Counted from the first letter of the stretch, positions 31,225 through 40,010 are shown. The stretch: DNA of 55,791 bases from Thermoanaerobacterales bacterium (GCA_017577565.1 PKRH01000004.1:1-55791); one strand, 5' to 3'. Notes: generated by a model not told the origin, from the sequence alone. Program-made: numbers and translations.

Positions 31225-31980
31225 TCAGGCGGCCGCCCGGTCGAGGCGCCGGCGGTAGTCGGCCGCCAGGGCGAGCAGCGCGCCGGCGGCGTCGCCCACG
31301 AACGACGGGCCGTGCATGAGCGCCAGCCGGCGGGGCGCCAGCGCGGCCAGCCGCTCGATCGTCGCCGGCGTCGACGGCGTCAGGGAGCTGTAGCCGAACA
31401 TGTCCTCGGCCTCGATCGCCGGTCCGACCGGGTCCTCGTCGGTCAGCGCCGGCCCGTCGCCGCACGCGGTGAACAGGTCGCCGCACAGCAGCGTGCCGGT
31501 GGTCTCCTCGTAGAGGAGCCCGGCGTCCCACCCGTGGGGCACGTGGGGTGTCTCCAGCCGCCGGACCCGCAGCGTGCCGAGCTCGAGCACCTCGCCGTCC
31601 GCCAGGGGGCGGGGCGGCCGATCGGCCATCTCCGCCACCGACACCACGCAGCCGAGCGCGCCGTGGGCCACCTCGGCCCGCGGGGCGGCCTCGAGCAGGA
31701 GGTTCATGGCCCCGCACTCGTCGGACTCCACGTGGCCGAAGGTGATCCACCGGAGCCGCTCGATCCCCACGATGCGGTCGATCGCGTCCCGCACCGACGG
31801 GAAGAGCGAGCGGTGGCCGGTGTGGAAGAGCAGCGGCTCCTCGTCCGCCAGCAGGAACTGGTTGAACGTGAAGCCGGTCGGGCTGACGTCCGGGGCGAAC
31901 GTCGACAGCCGGTGGATGCCGGGGGCGATCTCCTCGACCCGTGTCGGCCCGTCCGGTTCCGGGGTCGTCGCCTGCGTCAT
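31225..31980 (-). CDS. MBL-fold protein with diiron-type (ODP-like) ligands
   Basis: A 251-residue metallo-beta-lactamase-fold protein. The metal ligands follow the flavodiiron/ODP pattern HxExD (FGHVESDECGAMN) instead of the usual HxHxDH, with further ligands in VAHGALGCV, CGDLFTACGDGP and LMHGPSF. This resembles oxygen-reducing or sensor diiron MBL domains, without the flavodoxin part. Ligand identity is visible; activity is inferred. Ribosome site AAGGAG before ATG. It has no obvious operon partner. Confidence 0.82.
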   Translation of the reverse strand: MTQATTPEPDGPTRVEEIAPGIHRLSTFAPDVSPTGFTFNQFLLADEEPLLFHTGHRSLFPSVRDAIDRIVGIERLRWITFGHVESDECGAMNLLLEAAPRAEVAHGALGCVVSVAEMADRPPRPLADGEVLELGTLRVRRLETPHVPHGWDAGLLYEETTGTLLCGDLFTACGDGPALTDEDPVGPAIEAEDMFGYSSLTPSTPATIERLAALAPRRLALMHGPSFVGDAAGALLALAADYRRRLDRAAA

Positions 31981-32275
31981 GTCGGTCTCCTTCCGCCCGG
32001 TCCTGCCGACCGCCTGCTCGACGCCGCGGCCCCGGTGGCGCCACCATCGTGTCGACGAGATCGATGCCGCGGCGTCGACGATACGCCCGGCGATCCCTGC
32101 GGTCGACGGGCCCTCGGCTCCGTGCCGGGGCGGGCACGGACCGTCCCGCGGCGCCGATCGACGACGGGAGGGGGCGTTCCGGGGCGACGTCCGCCGGCGG
32201 CCGTGACCGACGTGATCCGGGCCGTTCGACGTCCAGCGTGACGAGATCGCGTCGAGCGGACCGGCCTGACGCCGG
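31981..32275. other. 295-bp gap between the MBL and esterase genes
   Basis: No gene supported. It contains a hairpin (32119-32138) and a possible minus-strand -10 box TATCGT near 32078-32083 that could serve the MBL gene. Confidence 0.4.
32119..32138 (-). terminator. Hairpin after the trpB2-esterase unit
   Basis: CCGTGCC / GGCACGG, 7-bp stem with 6-nt loop, about 140 nt downstream of the esterase stop on the minus strand. Confidence 0.3.
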
Positions 32276-33442
32276 TCAGCGGGCGGCGAGCGCGGCGTAG
32301 ACGGCGTCGATCAGCGCCCGGTTGCGGGTGCTCTGCCACCGGGGGACGACGTGGTTCATCACGTAGCCGAACGCCAGCCCGGCGTCGGGGTCGGCGAAGC
32401 CCAGCGCCCCACCGGTGCCGAAGTGCCCGAAGCTGCGGGGGTTGGGGCCCAGCGGGCGGCGGGGCGTCGTCGGCGTGAACCCGAGCCCGAAGGTCACCTC
32501 CTCGCCGAGGATCGGGCAGTGCCCGACGGCCTGTGGCCGGGTGGCGTGCGCCAGCAGGGTGGGCGACAGCAGCCGGCCGGGCTCCAGCAGCGCCGCGTAC
32601 ATGCGGGCGACCCCCGCGGCCGTGGCGTGCCCCGCGGTGGACCCCAGCGGCAGCGAGCGCCACGCCGGCGTGTTGACCAGGCCCACCGAGGAGTAGCCGG
32701 GCGGGTTGAAGTGGGCGAGGGCGTTGAGGAGTTGCTCGCCCTCCAGCCCGTCGACGGTCGCCGGGTCGGGGGCGGGCCGGTCGTGCGCCCACACGACCTC
32801 CGCGCAGCGGTGGTGCTCGTCCTCGGGCACGCCGAACCACACGTCGGCGCCGAGCGGTTCGGCGACCGCCCGCAGCCGCTCGCCGGGCATCTGCCCGCTC
32901 GCGCGCCTGACGATCTCGCCGACGAGGTGGCCGAAGGTGTTCGTGTGGTAGGCGATCCGCTCGCCGGGCGGGAACCACGCCTCGGTGGCCGCCAGGGCGG
33001 CGGTCATGCGGTCCCAGTGGAACAGGTCCTCGTCGGTGAGCCGCTGGCGGATCGCCGGCACGCCGGCCCGGTGGGTGAGCGCGTGGGCGACGGTGGCGGT
33101 GGCCTTGCCGCCCTCGGCGAACTCAGGCCACAGCTCGGCGACGGGCTGGTCGAGCCCGAGCTCCCCGGTGTCGACGAGCTGCAGCGCCAGCAGGGCGAGG
33201 AGCGCCTTGCCCACGGAGTAGACGTTCACGAGCGTGTCGGGCCGCCAGGGCTCGGTGCGGGCCGCGTCCCGCCAGCCGCCCACGAGGTCGACGACGACCT
33301 CGCCCCGCACGACGACGTGGACGCCGGCGCCGACCTCGCCCCGCTCGGCGAAGTTGGCGGCGAAGGCGTCCCGGACCGGCTCGAAGCCGGGCGCGACCCA
33401 CCCCTCGATCGGCGTGGACACGGGGCGTCGCCCGGCCGTCAC
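32276..33442 (-). CDS. Serine hydrolase, family VIII esterase / beta-lactamase fold (second copy)
   Basis: Paralogue of the hydrolase at 23778-25085, 388 residues. The SxxK motif is in VNVYSVGKALLALLALQL, the Tyr region in IAYHTNTFGHLVGEIVRR, and the end GHFGTGGALGFADPDAGLAFGYVMN matches the other copy closely. No signal peptide. The GTG at 33442 overlaps the trpB2 stop (GTGA), indicating coupled translation; a second GTG at 33421 (STPIEGWVAPGFEPVRDAF) is an equally possible start. Pairing with a TrpB2 enzyme hints at a hydrolysis-then-amino-acid step, which is only a guess. Confidence 0.86.
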   Translation of the reverse strand: MTAGRRPVSTPIEGWVAPGFEPVRDAFAANFAERGEVGAGVHVVVRGEVVVDLVGGWRDAARTEPWRPDTLVNVYSVGKALLALLALQLVDTGELGLDQPVAELWPEFAEGGKATATVAHALTHRAGVPAIRQRLTDEDLFHWDRMTAALAATEAWFPPGERIAYHTNTFGHLVGEIVRRASGQMPGERLRAVAEPLGADVWFGVPEDEHHRCAEVVWAHDRPAPDPATVDGLEGEQLLNALAHFNPPGYSSVGLVNTPAWRSLPLGSTAGHATAAGVARMYAALLEPGRLLSPTLLAHATRPQAVGHCPILGEEVTFGLGFTPTTPRRPLGPNPRSFGHFGTGGALGFADPDAGLAFGYVMNHVVPRWQSTRNRALIDAVYAALAAR

Positions 33443-34689
33443 TCGTCGACGAGCTCGCCCCGGTTGTAGGCGTCGTAGGCGGCGAGGTCGAGGAAGCCGT
33501 GGCCCGAGTAGTTGAAGAGGATCACCCGCTCCTCGCCCGCCTCCTTGGCGGCGAGCGCCTCGTCGACGGCGGCCCGGATGGCGTGGGCGGTCTCGGGCGC
33601 CGGCACCTTGCCCTGGGTGCGGGCGAAGAGCACGGCGGCCTCGAACACCTTCGTCTGCGGCGCGGCGACGGCCTCCATCCGCCCGCTGCGGACCAGCGCC
33701 GAGACGATCGGGCTGTCGCCGTGGTAGCGGAGCCCGCCGGCGTGGATGGAGGGCGGCATGAAGTCGTGGCCGAGCGTGTACATGGGCAGCAGCGGCGTCA
33801 GCCCGGCGGTGTCGCCGTAGTCGTAGTCGAACCGGCCGGTGGTCAGCGTGGCGCACGACGTCGGCTCGACGGCCAGCAGGCGGACGCCCTCGTCCTCGAG
33901 GAAGGGCAGGGCGATGCCGCCGAGGTTCGAGCCGCCGCCGCACGAGCCGATCACGACGTCGGGCCGCTCCTCGCCGGCCAGCGCGAGCTGCTCGCGGGCC
34001 TCGAGCCCGATGACCGTCTGGTGCAGCAGGACGTGGTTGAGCACCGAGCCGAGCGAGTAGTGGGTGTCGTCGCGCCCGGCGGCGTCGGCCACGGCGTCGC
34101 TGATGGCCAGGCCGAGCGACCCGGGGCTGTCGGGGTCGTCGACCGGGGAGGGCACGCACTCGGCGCCCCAGGTCTCCATGAGCACGCGGCGGTAGGGCTT
34201 CGACTCGTACGAGGTGCGGACCATGTACACCTTGCACTCGAGCCCGTACTGGGCGGCCGCGAAGGCGAGCGACGCCCCCCACTGGCCGGCGCCGGTCTCG
34301 GTGGTCAGCCGGGCGGTGCCCTCGGCCTTGTTGTAGAAGGCCTGCGCGACGGCGGTGTTCGGCTTGTGCGAGCCCGCCGGGCTGACCGACTCGTCCTTGA
34401 AGTAGATGCGGGCGGGCGTGCCCAGCTCCCGCTCCAGCCGCTCGGCGCGCACGAGCGGCGTCGGCCGCCACAGGCGCAGGATGTCGAGCACCTCGCCGGG
34501 CACGTCGACCCACGGCGCGGTGCTGACCTCCTGCTCGATCAGCGCCATCGGGAACAGCGGCGCCAGGTCGTCGGGGCCGACCGGCTCCCGGGTGGCGGGG
34601 TGCAGCGGCGGCTGCAGCGGCTCGGGCAGCCGGGGCAGCGCGTTGAACCACGCGGTGGGGATCCCGTCGGACGGCAGGTCGAAGCGCAT
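33439..34689 (-). CDS. Tryptophan-synthase-beta-like enzyme, TrpB2 type
   Basis: PLP enzyme of 416 residues in the TrpB2 class. The PLP Lys109 is in PAGSHKPNTAVAQAFYNKAEG, the segment TTETGAGQWGASLAFAA is the ammonia/indole loop, and IGSCGGGSNLGGIALPF binds the PLP phosphate. The long N-terminus (about 80 residues before LVRAERLERELG) is typical of TrpB2 rather than TrpB1. TrpB2 proteins work without TrpA; no trpA or other trp gene is near. Free indole salvage or serine chemistry is possible. ATG 34689 has TACGAT 6 nt upstream, suggesting a leaderless start. Confidence 0.88.
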   Translation of the reverse strand: MRFDLPSDGIPTAWFNALPRLPEPLQPPLHPATREPVGPDDLAPLFPMALIEQEVSTAPWVDVPGEVLDILRLWRPTPLVRAERLERELGTPARIYFKDESVSPAGSHKPNTAVAQAFYNKAEGTARLTTETGAGQWGASLAFAAAQYGLECKVYMVRTSYESKPYRRVLMETWGAECVPSPVDDPDSPGSLGLAISDAVADAAGRDDTHYSLGSVLNHVLLHQTVIGLEAREQLALAGEERPDVVIGSCGGGSNLGGIALPFLEDEGVRLLAVEPTSCATLTTGRFDYDYGDTAGLTPLLPMYTLGHDFMPPSIHAGGLRYHGDSPIVSALVRSGRMEAVAAPQTKVFEAAVLFARTQGKVPAPETAHAIRAAVDEALAAKEAGEERVILFNYSGHGFLDLAAYDAYNRGELVDE

Positions 34690-34695
34690 CGCTGC

Positions 34696-34701
34696 ATCGT
34701 A
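34696..34701 (-). promoter_or_regulatory. -10 box, leaderless start of the TrpB2 gene
   Basis: TACGAT on the minus strand, 6 nt before ATG 34689. Confidence 0.4.
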
Positions 34702-34754
34702 GGGGCGCTGACCTGGGCGGACGCCAACCCGGGGGCCGGTGCGGGCCCCGGGCC

Positions 34755-36152
34755 TCAGCCCCTCGGGCAGCCGACGTGCTCCCAGCTCGACCAGTCCCAC
34801 TGGACGCTGACCTCGCCGGTGGAGGGCCGGGTGGCCGAGGCGACCGACGCGTACGCCTCGAACGTCGCCGAGCCCCCGGGGGCCACCGTCAGGACGTCGG
34901 TGATGCCGTAGGCGACCTCGCTGCCGTCGCCGACGACGGTGACGTCGACACCCCACACGTCGATGTCGGCGCTGGCTCCGTTGGTCACCTGCCCCCGTAC
35001 CGTCACGTCCCACCACTCGGGCAGGAGCTCCGGGTCCCACCGGGTCGCGACGACCTCGGTCACGGTCGCGCTCGGTGCGCCGGTGGGGCAGGGCACGGGC
35101 GCCGCCGGCGGTGGCTCCGGCAGCTCGGGCTCCGGCGGCGGTGGCAGCTCGGGCCAGGCGTGCTCGTCCCACTCCGGCAGCTCCCAGTCGGGGACCTCCC
35201 AGTCGGGGACCTCCCACCCCGGCGGCGGCACCACGGCCTCGGCCCACCAGCAGTCGGGCTCGACGGTCGTCGTCGAGCGTCGGAGGTCGTCGACGACGTC
35301 GCGCACGGCGTGCGGTGTGAAGACGAGCGGCACCCACCGGAAGCCCTCGGCCTCCTCGTCCATCTGGGTCACGATGCCGACGACGCGGCCGTGCTGGTCG
35401 AGCGCCGGGCCCCCGCTGTTGCCGACGTCGAGGGCGGCGTCGGTCCGGATGGCGACCCGCTCCCCGCCCTCGGTCCGGAAGCTGACGACGGTGCCGGGGG
35501 TGGCGGCGAAGTCGCCGGGCGTCGGGTAGCCGAGCCCGATGATGTGGTCGCCGTGGGCCAACGCGTCGACGTCGCTCCAGGCCAGCACCGGGGCCAGCGT
35601 CCGGTCGACGGCGATCACGGCCACGTCGGGGTCGCGGGTCATGCCGACGACCCGGCCCTCGGCCACCTCGCCGTCGCGGGACACGAGCCGGGGGTGGGGG
35701 TCGACGCCGACCACGTGGGCGTTGGTGACCAGGTGGTGCTCGTCGATCGCGAAGGCCGACCCGGTGCCGGTGACGCCGCAGCCCTCGACCTCGACGCGCC
35801 ACACCGCGTCGCCGAACCGCTCGACCAGCTCGGCGTCGGTGAGCGGCCCGTCGGCGCCGGCCGCGGTCGTGGGGGTGCGCGCGGGTGCGGCGAGCCGCTC
35901 GCGGTCCTCGTCCCGGTCCGACACCAGGGCCACGGCCAGGCCGCCGGACAGGCCGAGCAGCGCGATGGCGATGCCGGCGAGCACGGCCACGATCGAGTGC
36001 CGGGACCCACGCGGCCCCGGTGCCGGTGGCGGGGGCGGCGGCCCGGGCGGCAGCGATGGGTCGGGTGCGGCCAGCGACGCGGTCGGAGGCGGCGTGCCGC
36101 CGGACGGCACCGCCGCGCCGGAGCCCTCTCCTGCCCGCCCGTCCTGTCCCAC
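34755..36152 (-). CDS. Membrane-anchored trypsin-like serine protease with Trp-rich repeat
   Basis: A 465-residue protease. A Pro-rich cytoplasmic N-terminus precedes one membrane helix (SIVAVLAGIAIALLGLSGGLAVALV). The chymotrypsin/HtrA-like domain has the triad His in HHLVTNAHVVGV, Asp in RDPDVAVIAVDR and Ser in LDVGNSGGPALDQHG. No PDZ domain follows. Instead there is an acidic, Trp-rich repeat (GWEVPDWEVPDWELPEWDE), a Pro/Glu stretch and a C-terminal beta-rich domain of unknown role (about residues 365-465). GTG 36152 is preceded by TACCGT at 7 nt. The upstream gap to the padR gene is about 100 bp and divergent. Confidence 0.85.
   Translation of the reverse strand: MGQDGRAGEGSGAAVPSGGTPPPTASLAAPDPSLPPGPPPPPPAPGPRGSRHSIVAVLAGIAIALLGLSGGLAVALVSDRDEDRERLAAPARTPTTAAGADGPLTDAELVERFGDAVWRVEVEGCGVTGTGSAFAIDEHHLVTNAHVVGVDPHPRLVSRDGEVAEGRVVGMTRDPDVAVIAVDRTLAPVLAWSDVDALAHGDHIIGLGYPTPGDFAATPGTVVSFRTEGGERVAIRTDAALDVGNSGGPALDQHGRVVGIVTQMDEEAEGFRWVPLVFTPHAVRDVVDDLRRSTTTVEPDCWWAEAVVPPPGWEVPDWEVPDWELPEWDEHAWPELPPPPEPELPEPPPAAPVPCPTGAPSATVTEVVATRWDPELLPEWWDVTVRGQVTNGASADIDVWGVDVTVVGDGSEVAYGITDVLTVAPGGSATFEAYASVASATRPSTGEVSVQWDWSSWEHVGCPRG
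35181..35210. repeat. Tandem 15-bp repeat in the protease gene
   Basis: CTCCCAGTCGGGGAC occurs twice back to back (35181-35195, 35196-35210) and partly a third time. It encodes the Trp-Glu-Val-Pro-Asp repeat. Confidence 0.8.
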
Positions 36153-36159
36153 GCCCGGA

Positions 36160-36165
36160 ACGGTA
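36160..36165 (-). promoter_or_regulatory. -10 box, leaderless start of the protease gene
   Basis: TACCGT on the minus strand, 7 nt before GTG 36152. Confidence 0.45.
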
Positions 36166-36212
36166 CGCGGTCGCCGTGACGCGGTGTCGTGCGGCGACGG
36201 CGATCCGCCAGC

Positions 36213-36244
36213 TTGTTCGATGCATACTGAGTATGCATACTGAG
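36213..36244 (+). promoter_or_regulatory. padR promoter with embedded operator
   Basis: TTGTTC (36213-36218), 17 nt, CATACT (36236-36241), then 8 nt to ATG 36250. The palindrome TGCATAC-TGA-GTATGCA (36221-36237) fills the spacer, and TGCATACTGAG is repeated directly at 36234-36244. This looks like an autoregulatory PadR operator. Confidence 0.6.
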
Positions 36245-36249
36245 TGACC

Positions 36250-36792
36250 ATGGCAGTGCGCGAGGGCCTGATGGCCCTGCTGGTGGACGAGCCGCGGCAC
36301 GGCTACCAGCTCAAGACCGCCTTCGAGGCGGCGACCGGCGGGGTGTGGCGGCTCAACGTCGGCCAGGTGTACTCGACGCTCGACCGCCTGCACCGCGACG
36401 GCCTCGTCGCCGTCGACGACACCGGCGAGCAGAAGCGCTACGCGCTCACCGACAGCGGGCGGGACGCGCTGGGGGCGTGGTGGCGGGCGACGCCGGCCGA
36501 CGACCCGCCGCCGCGGGACGAGCTCCAGCTCAAGGTCCTGCTCGCCGTCGAGCAGGGGCCGGAGCACGCGCTCGACGTCATCACCCGCCAGCGCACCGCC
36601 CTCACCCGGGCGCTGCAGCGGCACCGGCGGGCCCAGCGGGAGGCGGCCGGCGACGCGTCGCTCTCGGCGCAGCTCGTCACGGACGCCCTCGTGGTCCGGG
36701 CCGAGGCCGACCTGCGGTGGCTCGACCTGTGCGAGTCGCGGATCCTGCGCGCCCGGCAGGGGCGCGCCCCGAGCAACGGAGGCTCCCCATGA
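36250..36792 (+). CDS. PadR-family transcriptional regulator
   Basis: A 180-residue regulator with the PadR winged helix: REGLMALLVDEPRHGYQLK at the N-terminus and GQVYSTLDRLHRDGLVAV with the wing GEQKRYALTDSGRDAL. A long helical C-terminus follows for dimerisation. It probably represses its own operon through the palindrome between its -35 and -10 boxes. The stop overlaps the ATG of the ABC ATPase gene (ATGA). PadR-ABC-FtsX operons in Gram-positive bacteria often respond to membrane- or wall-active compounds; the inducer here is unknown. Confidence 0.9.
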   Translation: MAVREGLMALLVDEPRHGYQLKTAFEAATGGVWRLNVGQVYSTLDRLHRDGLVAVDDTGEQKRYALTDSGRDALGAWWRATPADDPPPRDELQLKVLLAVEQGPEHALDVITRQRTALTRALQRHRRAQREAAGDASLSAQLVTDALVVRAEADLRWLDLCESRILRARQGRAPSNGGSP

Positions 36793-37547
36793 CCGACCCC
36801 TGCGCCACCCGGGACCGGACCCGGTCGCCGGCCCTCGAGATGGTCGCCGTCACGAAGGTCTACGGCCGCGGCCCCACCGAGGTCCGGGCGCTGACCGACG
36901 TGTCGCTGACCGTCGGCCGCGGCGAGCTGGTGGCGGTCATGGGCCCCTCGGGCTGCGGCAAGTCGACCCTGCTGCACCTCGCCGGCGGGCTGGAGGACCC
37001 GACGGCGGGTGCGATCCGGGTGGACGGGCTCGACGTGCCGGCCATGACCGCGGCCGAGCGGGCCTCGCTGCGTCGCACCGAGGTCGGCTACGTGTTCCAG
37101 CGCCTCAACCTCGTGCCCTCGCTGACCGCGCTCGAGAACGTCATGCTGCCGCTCGAGCTGGAGGGCGTCGGCCGGCGGGAGAGCCGCGACCGGGCCCGCG
37201 AGGCGCTCGCCGCCGTCGGCCTCACCGAGCAGCTCGACCGCTACCCCGACGACTTCTCCGGTGGCCAGCAGCAGCGCATCGCGGTGGCCCGGGCCCTGGT
37301 CGGCGAGCGCCGCCTGATCCTCGCCGACGAGCCGACCGGCGCCCTGGACACCCTCACCGGCGACCAGGTCGTCGAGCTGCTCGCCGAGCTCCCCGCGCGG
37401 CGGGGCACCGCCGTCGTCCTCGTGACCCACGAGCCCCGCTACGCCTCGTGGGCCGACCGGGTCGTGTTCCTGCGCGACGGGCGCGTCGTCGACGAGGCCG
37501 ACGCCGGCGCGCCGCCCGTGGGCACGGCCGTGGGGTCGGCGCCGTGA
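36789..37547 (+). CDS. ABC transporter ATP-binding protein (LolD/MacB type)
   Basis: A 252-residue ATPase. Walker A GPSGCGKSTLLHLAGG, Q-loop FQRLNLVPSLTALENV, signature FSGGQQQRIAVARAL, Walker B LILADEPTGALD and H-loop VTHEPRYA are all intact. The sequence type is that of the MacB/LolD group, whose partners are FtsX-like permeases, as here. ATG overlaps the padR stop, and the permease GTG overlaps its own stop, so the three proteins are translationally linked. Export or mechanotransmission of an envelope-active compound is the likely role. Confidence 0.92.
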   Translation: MTDPCATRDRTRSPALEMVAVTKVYGRGPTEVRALTDVSLTVGRGELVAVMGPSGCGKSTLLHLAGGLEDPTAGAIRVDGLDVPAMTAAERASLRRTEVGYVFQRLNLVPSLTALENVMLPLELEGVGRRESRDRAREALAAVGLTEQLDRYPDDFSGGQQQRIAVARALVGERRLILADEPTGALDTLTGDQVVELLAELPARRGTAVVLVTHEPRYASWADRVVFLRDGRVVDEADAGAPPVGTAVGSAP

Positions 37548-39988
37548 GCGGGCTCGCCCTCGCCTTCCGCCTCGCCCGGCGGGAGGTGCGGCGCCGCCCC
37601 GGGCGGACGCTGCTCGTCACCCTGCTCGTCGCCCTGCCCGTCGCCGGGATGGTCGTCGCCCTGGTCCTGTTCGAGACCGACCGCCGCACGCCGGCCGAGC
37701 GGTGGCGGCTCGACCACGGCGCCGCCGACGCCGTGCTCCCGAGCGTCGAGGGGGGCGCGGCGAGCGTGGCGGAGGAGCTGCCGGACGGCGCGCGGGTCGT
37801 CCTCCACCGGTGGGGCTGGGCCCACCTGCGCACGGCCGGCGGTGAGGCGGTGGACCTCGTCGTGTGGGAGCTCGACGCGGCCGACCCGTTGACCGACGGG
37901 ATGGTCGACCTCGTGGCCGGCCGGTTCCCCGCCGCCCCCCACGAGGTCGCCGTGTCCCCGGCCCTGGCCGCCGAGCTCGACCTCGGCGTGGGCGACCGCC
38001 TCGAGGTCCGCCGGCCCGCCGAGGTCGACCTCGCCGTGGTCGGCCTCGTCGAGGACCCGCAGGCCCTGGCCCGGCCGCTCGCCGTCACGCCCCCCGGCGG
38101 CGACCTCGCCGCCACCCACCGGCGCCCGACCGCCTGGACCGGGCTCGTCGACCTGCCCGACGGCGCGCCGGCCGGCGCGACCGGCCTGCTGCTGCGCCGC
38201 GACGTCACCGACCAGCCGGCGGCAGGCGGCCCCGCGGTGCCGTGGCCCTACGTGCTCGGCGGCGTGGCCCTCACCGTCGCCGGGATCGTCGTCTCGGCGG
38301 CGTTCGCGGCCGGCGCCCGCCGCCAGCTCGTCACCCTCGGCCAGCTCTCGGCCAACGGGGCCCCCGAGCGGCTCCTGCGCACGACCCTCGTGCTCCAGGG
38401 CACGGTCACCGGCCTCGTCGGGGCGCTGGCCGGCGTCGCCCTGGGCGCGGCCGTGCTGGCCACGAGCCGCGACCGCATCGAGCACCTGCTCGGCCGCCGC
38501 CTCGGCCCCTACGACGTCGACCCGCTGCAGGTCGCCGTCGCGGCCGGCGTCGGGGTCGTGGCGGCCAGCCTGGCGGCTCTCGTCCCGGCCCGGAGCGTGG
38601 CCCGCGTCCCCACGCTGGCGGCGCTGGCCGGGCGGCGACCGCTGCCGCCGGTCCGCCGCCGCGTCATGGCCGCGGGCGCCGGCGCGGTGGCCGTCGGCCT
38701 GGCCCTGCTCGGGATCGCGGTCGCCGGCAACAGCGCCACCGCCCGGGCGGGCTCGGGCTCGACCGAGCTGTGGGCGCTCGTCGGCGTGGTCGGCGGCGTC
38801 CTCCAGCTCCTCGGGGCCTGCGCCCTCAGCCCGGCGCTCGTCGCCCGCCTCGAACCGCTGGCCGGCCGCGCCCGGGGGACCTGGCGCCTGGCCGCCCGCG
38901 GGTTGGCGCGGGAGCGGGTGCGCACCGGCGCGGTCGTCAGCGCGGTGGCCGCGGCGCTGGGCCTGGCCGTCACCGTCTCGGCGCTCGTCGCCGGCGGCGA
39001 GGCGAGCCGGGCCCGCTTCCCCGACCTGTCGGATCGGGTCGTGCTCGCCGGTGTCCGCGACCTGGCGGGCGACGCCGGGTCCGCCGACGCGCACCGGCCG
39101 CCGGACGACGACGTCGCCGCGGCGCTCGCCGGCCTGCTGCCGGGGGCCGAGGCGCTCACCCTGCACGCCGCCGGCGAGCCGGGCGACTGGCCGGGCGGCC
39201 GGGTGCCGCTGATCGCCGACGACGCGACGGTGGCGGCGCTCGACCTCGGTGACGCCGTGACCTCGGCGCTCGACGAGCACGGGCTCGTGGCCCTGCGGCC
39301 GCTGGCCGGCGAGCCGTCGGTCGTGCTGCCCGACGGCTCGGAGCGCCCCCTCGTCGTCGCCGACGCGGCGCACTCGGCCGGCCCGCACTGGCCGGTCCTC
39401 GTCAGCCCCGAGCTCGCCGGCGACCTGGGCCTCGAGCCGGTGCCCGCGGCGCTCGCGCTCGTGGCCGGCACGGCCCTGACCGACGACCAGGTCGACGACG
39501 TCCGGGCGCTGGCCGAGGACTGGCAGTTCGAGCACGCCATGTCGCCGGCGTGGCTGGACGTCTGGGTGCACGAGGCGCCGACCGGCCCGACGCCCGCGCA
39601 GATCGAGGTGCTCCTCTCCACCGTCGCCCTGGTCGTGGCCGGCCTCGTCGTCGCCGCCGGCCTCGCCCTGGCGGCCGCCGACGCCCGCGACGAGCGCGAC
39701 GTCCTCACCGTCGTGGGCGCCGGGCCCGGCGCGCTGGCCCGGGCGGCCGGGGCCCGGGCCTGGCTGCTCGCCGGCCTGGGCGCGGTGATGGCCGTGCCGT
39801 TCGGGCTGCTGCCGGTCGCCGTGTACGTGGCGGTGCACGACGGGACGATGGAGCTGGTCGTGCCCTGGCGCACCGTCGGGCTCGTGGCCGTGGCGCTGCC
39901 GGTCGCGCTGGCGGCGGCCGCCGCCGCCACGAGCGCGGCCGTCCAACGGCTGCGCCCCGTCCGGGTCTCGACCGCGGTGTTCGACTGA
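37544..39988 (+). CDS. ABC transporter permease, double FtsX domain
   Basis: An 814-residue membrane protein with about ten helices. One N-terminal helix (TLLVTLLVALPVAGMVVALVL) is followed by a large extracytoplasmic domain. Then come a first FtsX-type group (around PYVLGGVALTVAGIVV to LVPARSVARV) and two helices, and after another outside domain a final FtsX group (LLSTVALVVAGLVVAAGLAL to the end). This is the two-module FtsX architecture of actinobacterial antimicrobial-type ABC systems. It starts with GTG overlapping the ATPase stop. Substrate unknown. Confidence 0.88.
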   Translation: MSGLALAFRLARREVRRRPGRTLLVTLLVALPVAGMVVALVLFETDRRTPAERWRLDHGAADAVLPSVEGGAASVAEELPDGARVVLHRWGWAHLRTAGGEAVDLVVWELDAADPLTDGMVDLVAGRFPAAPHEVAVSPALAAELDLGVGDRLEVRRPAEVDLAVVGLVEDPQALARPLAVTPPGGDLAATHRRPTAWTGLVDLPDGAPAGATGLLLRRDVTDQPAAGGPAVPWPYVLGGVALTVAGIVVSAAFAAGARRQLVTLGQLSANGAPERLLRTTLVLQGTVTGLVGALAGVALGAAVLATSRDRIEHLLGRRLGPYDVDPLQVAVAAGVGVVAASLAALVPARSVARVPTLAALAGRRPLPPVRRRVMAAGAGAVAVGLALLGIAVAGNSATARAGSGSTELWALVGVVGGVLQLLGACALSPALVARLEPLAGRARGTWRLAARGLARERVRTGAVVSAVAAALGLAVTVSALVAGGEASRARFPDLSDRVVLAGVRDLAGDAGSADAHRPPDDDVAAALAGLLPGAEALTLHAAGEPGDWPGGRVPLIADDATVAALDLGDAVTSALDEHGLVALRPLAGEPSVVLPDGSERPLVVADAAHSAGPHWPVLVSPELAGDLGLEPVPAALALVAGTALTDDQVDDVRALAEDWQFEHAMSPAWLDVWVHEAPTGPTPAQIEVLLSTVALVVAGLVVAAGLALAAADARDERDVLTVVGAGPGALARAAGARAWLLAGLGAVMAVPFGLLPVAVYVAVHDGTMELVVPWRTVGLVAVALPVALAAAAAATSAAVQRLRPVRVSTAVFD

Positions 39989-40010
39989 GCGCCGCCGGGC
40001 CGCCGGGCCG

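Noticed and set aside
33439..34689. Tryptophan operon around the TrpB-like gene
   Set aside because: No trpA, trpC, trpE or trpD nearby; the long N-terminus marks the TrpB2 class.
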